Source of the DNA: Nemertoderma westbladi
Taxonomy: Eukaryota > Xenacoelomorpha > Nemertodermatida > Nemertodermatidae
NCBI GenBank assembly: GCA_032718475.1
Contig: JAUCBJ010004258.1
Span: 1 to 30,433 of the forward strand
Reading direction: 5' to 3'
Length of the DNA: 30,433 nt
A model generated the notes under the pieces. It made no database searches. It had not been told where the DNA came from and worked only from the letters and a program-made list of their open reading frames with translations. Below, piece after piece: positions 1 through 9,909 of this stretch (position 1 is the first letter of the stretch; each line of letters opens with the position of its first letter). Made by a program: the position numbers and the translations under genes.

Positions 1-711
1 GATAAGAAGAACGCAAATGAGGTCTTCTCTTAACCAATTCTGTACCATGTGAACTGTATGACTATAATTCTTGGAAAGCAGATAAACATACAAATTAAGA
101 TCAATAACATGTACTGTAGGGCTCGCTGAACTGTAGGCCTCGCTGATCTACAGAACAGTAGGCCCTACATACAACCATTAAAGCATATCCAACATATTAT
201 GTTTGCAAGCAAATTAAGATTTAATTACTCACATCTGTTTTCCAAAAAGCACGGAAACATACAAATGAAAATCAATAATACAGTACATGTATACAGTAAC
301 ATCAACCAGCAAAGCATATACAACTTATTAATATAATGTAGCCTTATCTATATTCAACACATTCGCGGTGCTTTCGCGCAGGACAAAATAAGCAAGTTTA
401 GCATTAGGGTTCAAGTATTTTAAGAGAGTTTAGTAGCTCTCTAGAGGGAGATTGGAGAACTGCTGATTCTCCCACCAAAATTATATTTCAGATATTGACA
501 GACTGCTTATGAGCGAATTCTTTTAGTTCTCATTGTTTCACCTCGAAAACCACCAGTTGTGTAAATTTTAGCTGGTCGTATGTTCTATTATACAGTATGG
601 TGACGTCCATACCAACAGACAGACAGACAACCAGACTGACTGAAAGACAGACAAGAAATCACCAAACATAAAAAAAATGGTCATCGGAAATGAAATCACC
701 GACCAGGTGAC

Positions 712-812
712 TATTTTAGCTATAGGTTTAGCTTTAGCTAAAGTTCTATAGTTTTAGCTTTAGCTAAAACTAATGGCTTTAGCTATTTTACTTTAGTAAC
801 AATTTTAGCTAT
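712..812. repeat. TTTAGCT-rich palindromic cluster, only in copy 1
   Basis: About 100 bases made mostly of TTTAGCT and AGCTAAA words, including the self-complementary TTTAGCTAAA twice. The equivalent place in the second copy of the host repeat (about 8239-8265) reads straight through with only one TTAGCT word. The cluster therefore looks like a copy-specific insertion or expansion. Confidence 0.7.
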
Positions 813-908
813 GCCGTGTGTTTTATTATATTTGGACGGACAAACTAACAGACAAACAGAAATTCCGACTGACAACTGGAAAGGCTGACTATATCATAGG
901 GATCATAC

Positions 909-936
909 GTTTTCATGTTTTGCCAAACATGAAAAC
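909..936. repeat. Perfect 12-bp hairpin inside dispersed repeat
   Basis: GTTTTCATGTTT, loop TGCC, AAACATGAAAAC. The same hairpin is intact at 8360-8387 in the other repeat copy although surrounding bases have diverged. Confidence 0.85.
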
Positions 937-1752
937 TGATATCGGAAATGAAATCACCGACAACGAACAAAACCCCCGTAGCGGAAATTCCAGCTGTGTC
1001 CTTCTTTAGTAACTGTCATAAATTACTATTTAAATTATTAGGCCTACTGTAGGCTTCCTACAGTACATATTGGCAATCAGATAGAGGCAGATCTTGTTTT
1101 TGCGCCACTTAAAAAGTCATTTTTTAATCAATTTGTTTGAAATTTTCAGTCAATGGTCTTGACATATTGACCAATAAATCATCTTTACAAGTTGAGTTTT
1201 GATACGATAATTTGAAAAAGTTAAAAAATTGTTTTTTGATTAAAATTACACTTCTGATAATGATTTTAAAATTCTGTCTGTTTTATTGGTCAATATGTCT
1301 AGACCATTGACGAAAATTTCCAAAAAATGTATTAAAATCAGACAGTGGAGTATCATTTAGACTGAAAACCATAAAAATTTGAATACATTGTTTCCGGGAA
1401 ATTAAAATTTATAATGTGTTATTTATTTTATGAGGCTATCAATAAATTATTTAATATTAAACTACCTGCAAATTAATAATTTATAATCCTACTGTATATA
1501 TACTATAAATGCACAGTTTGTTTGTGTGTTTGTACAGCTATACAGGGTGTTTTGAATTTGTGTGAGTGTGTTGAACCAGCACACACTCCGGACGTTGCAA
1601 CACGATATTTTCCAGAAATTTACTGCATTTTTTCTTTTTAACGCCCTTTTATCGACAAAATCTACCCATAAATCTGTGCTGATTTGCTACATACCCCTAA
1701 AATGTAAAACCATTATTTGTCAACAGAGATGTTAATTAAACTCAAAAGCTAT

Positions 1753-2340
1753 TAGATTACAGCTGTATAGATTACAATGCACAGTTAATGTTAAATTTGG
1801 CAAGCAAAGCACTTCTTGGTAGATAGGCCCTCTGCATCACTACCCCCGAGACATTCATCTGGAGTCAAGTTCTATAGTCAAAGTCAGCAAGTACAATAAC
1901 AAAAGCAAGTCATACACTATGGGTGTTTGAAAAAGGTGGACTGGACACAGAAAACAATGGACAGACCAATCACGGGCGAGTTGCGTCACACAGCATGTCC
2001 ACCTTTTTCAGCTTTGTTGTTTACCTTTTTCAAATTTGAAAAAGGTGTACTGTGTTGAGAAAGAACAGGCAATGAATTGACCAATTAGATTGATTTGCTT
2101 TATTATAAAAGTTTTTCAAAAATTTACAGAAGTGTTTTTATGGATTATTGTTATTATTATATCCCATACTTACTGTGACCAATCGAGGTTGTCCAAGTAG
2201 GTCAATAATATGGGGCGAGCAACGAAGTTTGTGAGCTGAGCCTTAGCATCAATATTGTAACGTTACTATTATAACGTATTACAGTATAACGTTAATTATA
2301 ATAACTATCTATTGTACTGTATGGTAAATATAATATGCTT
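1753..2340. other. Intergenic, no gene seen; two small palindromic structures
   Basis: No coding-like frame is visible. GAAAAAGGTGGAC at 1929-1941 pairs with its exact complement at 1997-2009. A 24-bp perfect palindrome (ACCTTTTTCAAA followed by its complement) lies at 2023-2046, so the AAAAAGGT word is present three times within 120 bases. The rest is AT-rich unique-looking sequence. Confidence 0.6.
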
Positions 2341-2354
2341 CATTTACCGTTCGT

Positions 2355-2461
2355 TCTGATTGGTTGAAAAAATAAATAAACTTTCTATAATTGGTTGAAA
2401 ATATAAATAAACTAAACTAAGCAGGTTTCTGATTGGTACAGGGTAGAAAAAATAAATAAAC
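2355..2461 (-). repeat. CCAATCAG / TTTATTTATTTTTT repeat units, minus orientation
   Basis: Three irregular copies of CTGATTGGTTGAAAA-AATAAATAAAC. The same unit appears in the opposite orientation at 2665-2731 and again at 3853-3943. The two orientations form a loose inverted arrangement around the 28-bp palindrome at 2574-2601. Confidence 0.65.
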
Positions 2462-2573
2462 GAAATTAAGGAATTTTCGTCAATATAGCATACTGGTACC
2501 ACACTACTTCACTATGCCTACTACAGTTAAACAGCCCGAGTAGCCTACCATGTAAACCATGTTTATGTCCATA

Positions 2574-2601
2574 CATGGCCTACTATATATAGTAGGCCAT
2601 G
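2574..2601. repeat. 28-bp perfect palindrome
   Basis: The bases from CATGGCCTACTATA to its exact complement TATAGTAGGCCATG read identically on both strands without a loop. The 14-bp half is counted directly from the sequence. The complementarity stops one base outside on each side. Confidence 0.95.
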
Positions 2602-2664
2602 GTCCATACCTCAGTCTGCAGTACCACAAAACGGCCTACAGTCTGACTGCATAATTTTGTTTTC

Positions 2665-2731
2665 TTTTTTTTTTCAACCAATCAGAATTAATGTAATTTA
2701 GTTTATTTATTTTTTAAACCAATCAGAATTT
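2665..2731 (+). repeat. CCAATCAG / TTTATTTATTTTTT repeat units, plus orientation
   Basis: Two units of the form AATTTAGTTTATTTATTTTTT-CAACCAATCAGAATT. They run directly into the left end of the foldback element at 2747 and resume at 3853 on its other side, showing that the element inserted into this small array. Confidence 0.7.
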
Positions 2732-2746
2732 ACAGTACCTAATTTA

Positions 2747-3851
2747 GGGATAGTTGGAAATTAAGCACACAATCAAACACAACCAAACACACCCAAACAC
2801 AATCAAACACAGTCCAAATGTTAACCAATTTTGTCAAACACAGTCCAAATCGGAAAGCCAAGGTAATTCTACGTCAGTTTGTATAAAAATTATTTTCAAA
2901 ATGTCCGCACAATGCCACTATTATTGCCAATTTGTATCTCAACGCACAGCTGGACTGGTTGCTAGGCACTATTAGTGAGTGACGTCGGCCTTATATCCCT
3001 TGCACACTGTACTGTACAGCCTACTCGGTAGGGGTAGGCAGGTAGGCATATTGCAGTATTGCGATCACATACCGGCTGACCGGTGCCGGTGATGTAGTGC
3101 AGGTAGTGAGGTACCGTACCAATAATTAGTTCTTTAAATCATTGTATTTTATTCCGCTATTTGTTATGGTACCCGTAATCCAGTAGGCCTAATCTATTCT
3201 GTCTGTCTGTAGGGCTAGGCAGCTAGGGCTACTGCAGTACTACAAATTTCGATTACCGCAAATTACCGGTCAGCCGGTATGTGATAGCAATACTGAAATA
3301 CCTATGCCTTGCCTACCTCTACCAGAGGCTGTACTGTATGTACATCAGTGTACAGGGGATATAAGGCCAACGTCACTAGTTCTTTAAATCATTGTATTTT
3401 ATTCCGCTATTTGTTATGGTACCCGTAATCCAGTAGGCCTAATCTATTCTGTCTGTCTGTAGGGCTAGGCAGCTAGGGCTACTGCAGTACTGCAAATTTC
3501 GATTACCGCAAATTACCGGTCAGCCGGTATGTGATAGCAATACTGAAATACCTATGCCTTGCCTACCTCTACCAGAGGCTGTACTGTATGTACATCAGTG
3601 TACAGGGGATATAAGGCCAACGTCACTAGTGCCTAGCAACCAGTCCAGCTGTGCGTTGAGATATAAATTGGCAATAATAGTGGCATTGTGCGGACATTTT
3701 GAAAATAATTTTTATACAAACTGACGTAGAATTACCTTGGCTTTCTGATTTGGACTGTGTTTGACAAAATTGGTTAACATTTGGACTGTGTTTGATTGTG
3801 TTTGGGTGTGTTTGGTTGTGTTTGATTGTGTGCTTAATTTCCAACTATCCC
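2747..3851. mobile_element. Non-autonomous foldback element with TA target duplication
   Basis: The ends are long inverted repeats: left arm about 2747-3084, right arm about 3514-3851, beginning GGGATAGTTGGAAATTAAGC on each strand. The outer 230 bases are nearly identical; the inner part is more diverged, with a short indel. TA lies on each side (2745-2746 and 3852-3853). Removing the element with one TA restores AATTTAGTTTATTTATTTTTT, which is the sequence of the neighbouring repeat units, so this is a real insertion. The arms hold AAACACAACC-like repeats that give mirror-image 72-73 residue ORFs on the two strands; these are not genes. There is no transposase inside. TA targeting suggests mobilisation by a Tc1/mariner-type enzyme, which is inference. 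Confidence 0.85.
3127..3626 (+). repeat. Two-copy 250-bp tandem duplication inside the foldback element
   Basis: TAGTTCTTTAAATCATTG starts at 3127 and again at 3377, and the intervening 250 bases are repeated with very few changes (for example TACTACAAAT versus TACTGCAAAT). The repeated segment includes the inner part of the right arm, so the element carries one extra copy of that arm segment. Confidence 0.9.
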
Positions 3852-3852
3852 T

Positions 3853-3943
3853 AGTTTATTTATTTTTTCAAGCAATCAGAATTTATATAATTTAGTTTAT
3901 TTATTTTTTCAACCAATGATAATTTACTTAATTTAGTTTATTT
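3853..3943 (+). repeat. CCAATCAG / TTTATTTATTTTTT repeat units after the foldback
   Basis: Two to three units in the same orientation as those at 2665-2731. They are the continuation of the array that the foldback element split. Confidence 0.65.
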
Positions 3944-4650
3944 TGTTTATAATATTAAGTTAATTTAAAATTATATTAAAGTAATATAAACCAAATAAAT
4001 ACTATTTTATTCAAAATGGAAATATTTTGTAACTCTGTAGTAGCTGGAACATGGAAGATAATGAACGTAATGTATAATAATATAATAATTGTTGTTTGGG
4101 TGATATTATTTTTACGGCAGGTGAGAATAAGGTGGAATTTCCATAGGACGTGTAGCATATACTGTAAGTTAGGCCCTTTAGTTTTTTTATTCAGTTATTT
4201 TTATTCATTTATTTTACATGTAAGTTAAAGTATATAATAACACTTCAAATTTAAAACATGTTACAAATTATGATAAAAACTCAATCACCAGCTGACTGTA
4301 AAGAGGAGAGAACTTATAGGAATGGAAATTTAAAATTATTGCAGTCACAGCCACCACCACCACAACTACTAACTGTTCTGCTGTTCTGTCCGCGTTGGCC
4401 AGACGATGTTCAAAATGTCGGCCAAAGAACACTGTACCGGGCGTTTCGAGGCCGATCGCCAACCCCGAAGCGCAATAGCGAGAAGTTCAATTTTCTCCGT
4501 AACTACACCACACACTCAGACTACCTATCGCCGCGCATATCAGCTAGTTATAAACCCTTTGAACGACTGGTCTGGTACAGTTACACCCACCCAGTACAAG
4601 TAGATCACTACTTACTTTCATTTTGCGGATATACCAATCCGGGAGAAAGA
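3944..4650. other. Intergenic, no supported gene
   Basis: AT-rich up to about 4255, then a more GC-rich patch at 4380-4650. Several short frames overlap here on both strands (the longest is 144 residues, 4258-4692), but none has recognisable motifs and they contradict one another. The longest also runs into the zinc-finger remnant read from the opposite strand. I see no splice signals that would rescue one of them. Confidence 0.5.
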
Positions 4651-4925
4651 TTAACCGAAAGTATAGCAGCTAAACTGTGGCTCCCCGAGTGAATGCATCG
4701 AGTGGCGTTTGAATCGGCTGGTATCCACAAACCCGGATCCACATGTGGCAGACATCCGTATCTGCTCCCCCGTATGTAAACGTTTGTGTATGGTTAGGGA
4801 TCCTTGCTGAGAGAATTGTGTGAGACAGATGCTGCACTGGTAGTCTATGGTCGCTCTCCGGTGTGGATCTCTTGGTGACTGTTTAGGACGCTTTTCTGTG
4901 CGAACGCCTTTCCGTAAGTCTCACA
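4651..4925 (-). pseudogene. Degenerate C2H2 zinc-finger gene fragment
   Basis: Reading the minus strand from 4925 gives remains of at least three consecutive C2H2 fingers. Finger 1 reads CETYGKAFAQKSVLNSHQEI-HTGERP: the H-x3-H, the hydrophobic core and the HTGERP linker are intact, but one zinc cysteine is Tyr. A stop codon (TAG) and a frameshift follow. Finger 2 (from 4842) is complete: C-S-I-C, F-x5-L, H-K-R-L-H, then HTGE. Finger 3 keeps its second Cys, the core GFVDTSRFKRH and the final His, but its first Cys is lost or out of frame. A fourth begins FSCYTFG and meets a stop. The HTGE linker is the family hallmark of DNA-binding multi-finger proteins. With a stop, a frameshift and lost ligands this copy is dead. 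Parent gene unknown. Confidence 0.85.
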
Positions 4926-5204
4926 GACTCAGCTCTGCAGTGTGGGAGGGGTTTGAGTACTGAAACACAAAAAATACAAAAATATAGTTTTGATTGAAAA
5001 AATACAAAATGTTATCCAGAGAAACGCCAGCCGAGCTGCATTAAATTGAATATATTTTTCAGTTTCCAAATTCAGATATATAGCATTATAAGTTGAGTAC
5101 AAAAGTTGTCCGAATCCACATTCAGAACGTCAGAAAGGCATGCAGCCAAATCTCCCCCTCCGCTTATCGTACTTAATGCTTAATACGTAATACACAGTAC
5201 GTAA
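4926..5204. other. Intergenic, nothing recognised
   Basis: A-rich and AT-rich sequence with a short run of CGTAATAC-type words just before the TIR element at 5207. No gene, no repeat partner seen in the window. Confidence 0.5.
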
Positions 5205-5384
5205 TACAGTCGGGGTCTCAAAGTGCATCTGTTCTTTGAGATTTTCTCAAAGAACTAAAAGTGTCTCAAATTTCTAAAAGTGGTCTAAGAAAATGACAAA
5301 GTGTCCTCAAAGATTTCAAAGTAGTACTGTCAGTCATTTCATACAGTCCTGCCTGAAGCTGGCTATGGTATGGGGTATATTGAC

Positions 5385-5860
5385 TTTGACTATAGGGTAA
5401 AATATAAGTAATAAAAACCTCTATGAAACAATAAAGATGCCTCCAAAAAATACTGCAATAATAAATATTTGTTAAAGAATTAAACTTACTGCAGTAATAA
5501 AAAATTGTCTTTTTCTGCAGTAACAAATAATTTGTTACTGCAGTATAAATTTTTATTCAATTATTTATTAATATTGATTACTGCAGTATAAATTTTTATT
5601 CAATTATTTATTACTTTATTAATATTGATTATTGCAGTAATAAATATTTGTTACTGCAGTAATAAATATTTGTTATTGCAGTAATAAATATTTGTTACTG
5701 CAGTAATTGTTATATGTTACTGCAGTAATTGTTATATGTTACTGCAGTAATTGTTATATGTTACTGCAGTAACTAATATTTAATACTACAGTATTTTTTG
5801 TAGGTATTTTTATTGTTTCATAGAGGATTTTATTAATTTATATTTGGACTCTTTAGAGAC
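5385..5860. repeat. Nested inverted repeat around a palindromic minisatellite
   Basis: The segment near 5395-5460, containing CTCTATGAAACAATAAA and CCAAAAAATACTGCA, returns in reverse complement at about 5785-5850 (TTTTATTGTTTCATAGAG). Between the arms the sequence is almost entirely made of TTACTGCAGTAA units. The arms differ at several positions, so it is not brand new. No coding capacity. Confidence 0.75.
5485..5780. repeat. TTACTGCAGTAA minisatellite, irregular 22-25 bp period
   Basis: Roughly ten units centred on the self-complementary 12-mer TTACTGCAGTAA (PstI site CTGCAG), separated by AT-rich linkers such as TAAATATTTG or TTGTTATATG. Three consecutive units at about 5700-5770 share the TTGTTATATG linker, indicating recent local duplication. 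Confidence 0.8.
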
Positions 5861-7587
5861 GCCATAATTGCGGGCTATCGGAATATGTTGGTATTTGTGT
5901 CATAGACAGTTTGTCTGTTGCCCTATCTATATTAATGTATAGTGCTAAAACTGTACTGTTTAAATTTGTTTAGCCCACGTGAACGCCGAATACCTTTCCA
6001 ATGCATTTCAATGGTCAACCAGCCATACTTTGCCGCACTGTAAATTTGGTTATACAAAGTAAAGAATAACGATAGAGGCAGGAATAAAGATAAATGATTC
6101 AAGCGCACTAATTGGCTGTTCCCGTACATGTTTTAGGCATTGTTGGTGCGCAATGCATATGGTCAGAGCGACCGCCCAGTCTGCCAAAATCGATTATGTA
6201 ATCAAATGGTACCAAAAGCCAAGCAAAGCATGTGACAGTTCTTTCCGACTCTGCACCTGTTTGTTTGAAGGTCGCCGTCCGTGGGTCGCTACTCACTAGC
6301 TGTGATTGATAGTTTAAAATTGGGTGCCGCTTTGCCAGAAGGCGGTACACATCAATTGAATATAAGGCAAACATTTAAAATATGCTCAAATATAAACGCC
6401 AGGGGCAGGGGATATTTCAACTCTATTAAGCTAAAACAACACAAGAGTGTAGCCGTTCTATCGTACTTGAAAGTCGAAAGCCTTTCTTAGTTTTTAAAAA
6501 TGAATTCTCGCGCTCTCGTCAACATAGTTATCATATTAATTAAACAGTTACGGTAGTACGGTTTGACCTGAGGTGACTAATGAAATGAATAACAAATGTT
6601 ATTACAAGCTTTCTCCCAACAGGGCTTCTTTAGGTCATTATAATGAAACTGCGTATACACAGAGATACTACAGTGCAGTTTGCAGTTTCTCTTATATTAA
6701 TTGTTAATCTGATATCGTATTATGTTATTAAAATAATCAATCTTGTCAAGCATTAATCTTGTTTCACTAATTATGTTTCATGTATTATTTGAATGAATGT
6801 TTTTTAGAAAGACTTTAGGGTGCCGTAAATTAAATTTGTACTTGCGACCGAAAACCCATCCCGCAATGACCTCAGGAACCCCAATTTGATAAATTAATGG
6901 GAATATAGCTTCTATGCAACAACTGGCCAGCACACAAGTATCACTTTGTTGCCCGCATATTGTTCCCCGAGAATGCCTCTGCCTCTCGCCCCCCGCTCAG
7001 TTAACTTACTATACGAGCTGTCAATCAGGAATACCTCAGAGTTTATTTTCTCAAAGAATTAAAAGTGCCGCAAACTAACTCAAAGTGACATTTCTCAAAG
7101 AATTCAAAGAATTCAAAGTGCCTAAAAGCAGGAAATCACTTTGAGATTCCCAACTAAAAGTGTCTACAAGAATTCAAAGCGGCCGTTGGGAGTAATGTAA
7201 TGACTTTTAGACACTTTTAGAAAAACTTTGAGAAAATCTCAAAGAACAGATGCACTTTGAGACCCCGACTGTATGTTTATTTTAATTAGGCCTACTGTTT
7301 TATTTTGTTGGTATTGATTTTTTTTATATTGTTACATTAATCGCGTTAATTTCAATTTTTAAATCTAATCTGCTGGTTTTAAAACATTTTTAGATTGTCC
7401 TTTGCGGTGTCGTAGGCATAACATATCGCCGAAATATAGTCCCGCTACATTTTCTATGGTCGCATTTGATAAGAAGAACGCAAATGAAGTCTTAACCAAT
7501 ATTGTACCATAAACTGTATGACTATAATTATTGGAAAGCAGATAATCCTACAAACTAAGATCAATAACATGTTCTGTAGGCCTCGCT

Positions 7588-7846
7588 TATTACGCGGTGC
7601 TTTCGCGCAGGACGAAAATCAATAATACATGTATACAGTATACTATATACTACTGTACAGTATACAGTATATCAAACTTATTAATATAATGTAGCAAAAT
7701 ATTCAACACATTCGCGGTGCTTTCGCGCAGGACGAAAATCAATAATACACGTATACAGTATATACCACTGTATATATATATATCAAACTTATTAATATAA
7801 TGTAGCAAAATATTCAACACATTCGCGGTGCTTTCGCGCAGGACGA
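7588..7846 (+). repeat. Tandem units of about 111-120 bp inside dispersed repeat
   Basis: GCGGTGCTTTCGCGCAGGAC recurs at 7594, 7714 and 7825, each followed or preceded by the TATCAAACTTATTAATATAA / ATTCAACACATTC linker. Copy 1 has this word once (near 364). Confidence 0.85.
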
Positions 7847-8465
7847 ATCAAACAAGTTTAACATTAGGGTACAACTATTAAGAGTTTAGTAGCTCTCTAG
7901 AGGGAGATTGGAGAACTGCTGAGTCCCCCACTGAAATTCGATATCAAATTTTGACAGATAACTAAGTTTGGTTTAGGGGTAATGGGACAAAAAATTCAAA
8001 AACTCTTTTTGTTTGATTCTTGTGCAGAATTTTATGGGGGAATTCAAATTGGAAGTTTTTACTTCTCATTTTTTCACCTCTAAAACCAGAATTGTGAAAA
8101 TTTTAGCTGGGTCGTATGTTCTATTATATATGTTGACGTCCATACCAACAGACAGACAGACAGCCAGACTGACTAATGGACAGACACGATATCACCAAAC
8201 ATTAAAATTGTCATCGGAAATGAAATCACCGACCAGGAAAACGCCATAGGACAATATTAGCTTTGTCGTGTGTTTATTATATTTGGACGGATAAAACAAC
8301 AGACAAACAGATATTCCGACTGACAACTGGAAAGGCAGACTATATCAATAGGATCATACGTTTTCATGTTTTGCCAAACATGAAAACTGATATCAGAAAT
8401 GAAATCAGCGACCACGAACAAAACCCCCGTAGTGGAAATTCCACTACAGTCCAGTGTCTTTCTTT

Positions 8466-8655
8466 CTACAGTACATATTGGCAAAATTAATATTTAAATT
8501 ATTTAGGTCTACTGTAGGCTTCCTACAGTACATATTGGCAAAATTAATATTTAAATTATTAGGCCTACTGTTGGCTTCCTACAGTACATATTGGCAAAAT
8601 TAATATTTAAATTATTAGGCCTACTGTAGGCTACCTACAGTACATATTGGCAATC
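8466..8655 (+). repeat. Four-unit, 56-57 bp tandem repeat
   Basis: CAGTACATATTGGC begins at 8469, 8526, 8582 and 8638, joined by AAATTAATATTTAAATTATT and GGCCTACTGTAGGCTTCC. The equivalent site in copy 1 (about 1030-1080) has a single unit. Confidence 0.85.
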
Positions 8656-9380
8656 AGATAGAGGAAGATCTTGTTTTTGCGCCACTTAAAAAGTCATTTT
8701 TTAATCAATTTGTTTGACATTTTCATACAATGGTCTTGACATATTGACCAATAAATCATCTTTACAAGTTGAGTTTTGGATACGATAATTTGAAAAAGTT
8801 AAAAAATTGATTTTTTGATTAAAATTACACTTCTGATAATGATTTTAAAATTCTGTCTGTTTTATAGGTCAATATGTCTAGACTATTGACCGAAAATTTC
8901 CAAAAAAATGTATTAAAACCAGACAGTGGAGTATCATTTAGACTAAAAACCATAAAAATTTGAAAACATTGTTTCCGGGAAATTCAAATTTATAATGTGT
9001 TATTTATTTTATGAGGCTATCAATAAATTATTTAATATTAAACTACCTGCAAATTAATACTTTATAATCCTACAGTATATATATAAAAATACTCAGTTTG
9101 TTTGTGTGTTTGTACAGCTACAGGGGGTTTTGAATTGTGTGTGAGTGTGTTGAACCAGCACACCTCCGGACGTTGCAACACGATATTTTCCAGAAATGTT
9201 GTATGTTCCAGAAATGCTGCATTTCGTTATTTTTAACGCCCTTTTATCGACAAAATCTACCCATCAATTGCCAAAATCTGTGCTGATTTGCTACATACCC
9301 CTAAAATGTAAAACCATTATTTGTCGACAGAGATGTTAATTAAACTCAACAGCTACAGTCCCGCTCTCAAAAAGCATTCC

Positions 9381-9455
9381 TTTGATCAAACATTGATCAA
9401 ACTTTGATCAAACATTGATCAAACTTTGATCAAACATTGATCAAAGTTTGATCAA
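9381..9455. repeat. TTTGATCAAAC palindromic short tandem repeat
   Basis: Alternating TTTGATCAAAC and ATTGATCAAAC units, about seven in a row. Each contains the self-complementary TTGATCAA. A shorter run recurs at 11942-11980. Confidence 0.9.
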
Positions 9456-9520
9456 AATGTGTCCATATAATATCATTGAAAGTAGCATTGACATTGAAAT
9501 GACATTGATGGCATATTGAA
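9417..9520 (+). repeat. 104-bp direct repeat, left of LINE
   Basis: This block is repeated at 11942-12045 without indels; I count two differences (CCATATAATATC versus CCATAGAATATC, and GGCATATT versus GGTATATT). It includes the end of the GATCAAAC array and the CATTGAAATGACATTGATGG stretch. The two copies bracket the LINE exactly. Confidence 0.95.
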
Positions 9521-9909
9521 GCATACAGGCATACAGGTCAGGTCAGGTATTCTATGTCATTGATCAAGAAAACGTGCCACCTCCATGCAGCATAAAGGAG
9601 GTGCCACCTGTAGCTGCATAGACCCTCTTACTAGGGCAAATCTGGTCCTGTAACTAGGACCCCCTTCGTTCTGTGATAAGGACGCCCTTGGTCCTGGATT
9701 AAGGACCCATATACTTAGCTGCAGGCAGGGGTATATGGCCTGGCCAGGCAGATGGTGATCTACCAATGGCTGGTCAGGAGTAGAGTGTTCTCATGTCCAC
9801 TCTGAGTGCACTTCACTGCGACCTGCACCTGGCAGCAGGGGTACAGGGCATGATCCAGCAGTTGAGCTGCACAGCCAATGGTGGGTCATGTGCGCCAGAG
9901 TAGATATGG

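Larger units (their letters stand above)
1..1752 (+). repeat. Dispersed repeat, copy 1 (left end outside window)
   Basis: This stretch matches 7468-9355 in the same orientation along almost its whole length, from GATAAGAAGAACGCAAATGA to the AGATGTTAATTAAACTCAA word near 1730. The two copies are clearly diverged, with small indels. Landmarks in order are GCGGTGCTTTCGCGCAGGAC (near 364), a GACA tetranucleotide tract (619-650), a perfect 12-bp inverted repeat with a 4-nt loop (909-936), and the block starting AAAAAGTCATTTTTTAATCA. The 63-residue ORF at 818-1009 comes from the repeat and its counterpart exists in copy 2, so I do not treat it as a gene. I see no transposase or reverse transcriptase motif and cannot name the family. 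The repeat may start before base 1. Confidence 0.85.
5207..7271. mobile_element. 2.07-kb TIR element flanked by TA, no transposase seen
   Basis: The first 46 bases (CAGTCGGGGTCTCAAAGTGC and onward to TTCTCAAAG at 5252) are exactly the reverse complement of 7226-7271. TA sits directly outside each end (5205-5206 and 7272-7273). The subterminal zones at both ends are crowded with TCAAAG and AAAAGTGTCT words, like transposase-binding repeats. A TA target and a CAGT start fit Tc1/mariner-type transposons, but the family is inferred from ends only. Inside I find no DDE/D transposase frame: 5860-7020 holds only short, conflicting ORFs. It is therefore probably a non-autonomous derivative, with at least one further inverted repeat nested at 5385-5860. 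Confidence 0.85.
7468..9355 (+). repeat. Dispersed repeat, copy 2
   Basis: Second copy of the repeat at 1-1752, same orientation. It has two local expansions absent from copy 1: three tandem units starting at 7594, 7714 and 7825 (GCGGTGCTTTCGCGCAGGAC plus AT-rich linker) and four units of CAGTACATATTGGC at 8469-8650. It lacks the TTTAGCT cluster. It ends at GCTA (9352-9355), exactly where CAGTCCCGCTCTC begins. ORFs of 75-78 residues in it are repeat-derived. Confidence 0.85.

Noticed and set aside
2761-2830. AAACACAACC-like units as telomeric repeat
   Set aside because: Units are irregular, only a few in number, and lie inside the arms of the foldback element.
2754-3844. Mirror-image 72-73 residue ORFs as a conserved gene pair
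   Set aside because: They lie in the inverted arms of a foldback element and match because the arms are copies of one another.
4258-4692. 144-residue plus-strand ORF
   Set aside because: No motif; it overlaps conflicting ORFs, and its end is the antisense of a recognisable zinc-finger relic.
6108-6374. 88-residue minus-strand ORF inside the TIR element
   Set aside because: It has no transposase motif, is contradicted by other frames, and shows no start or splice context.
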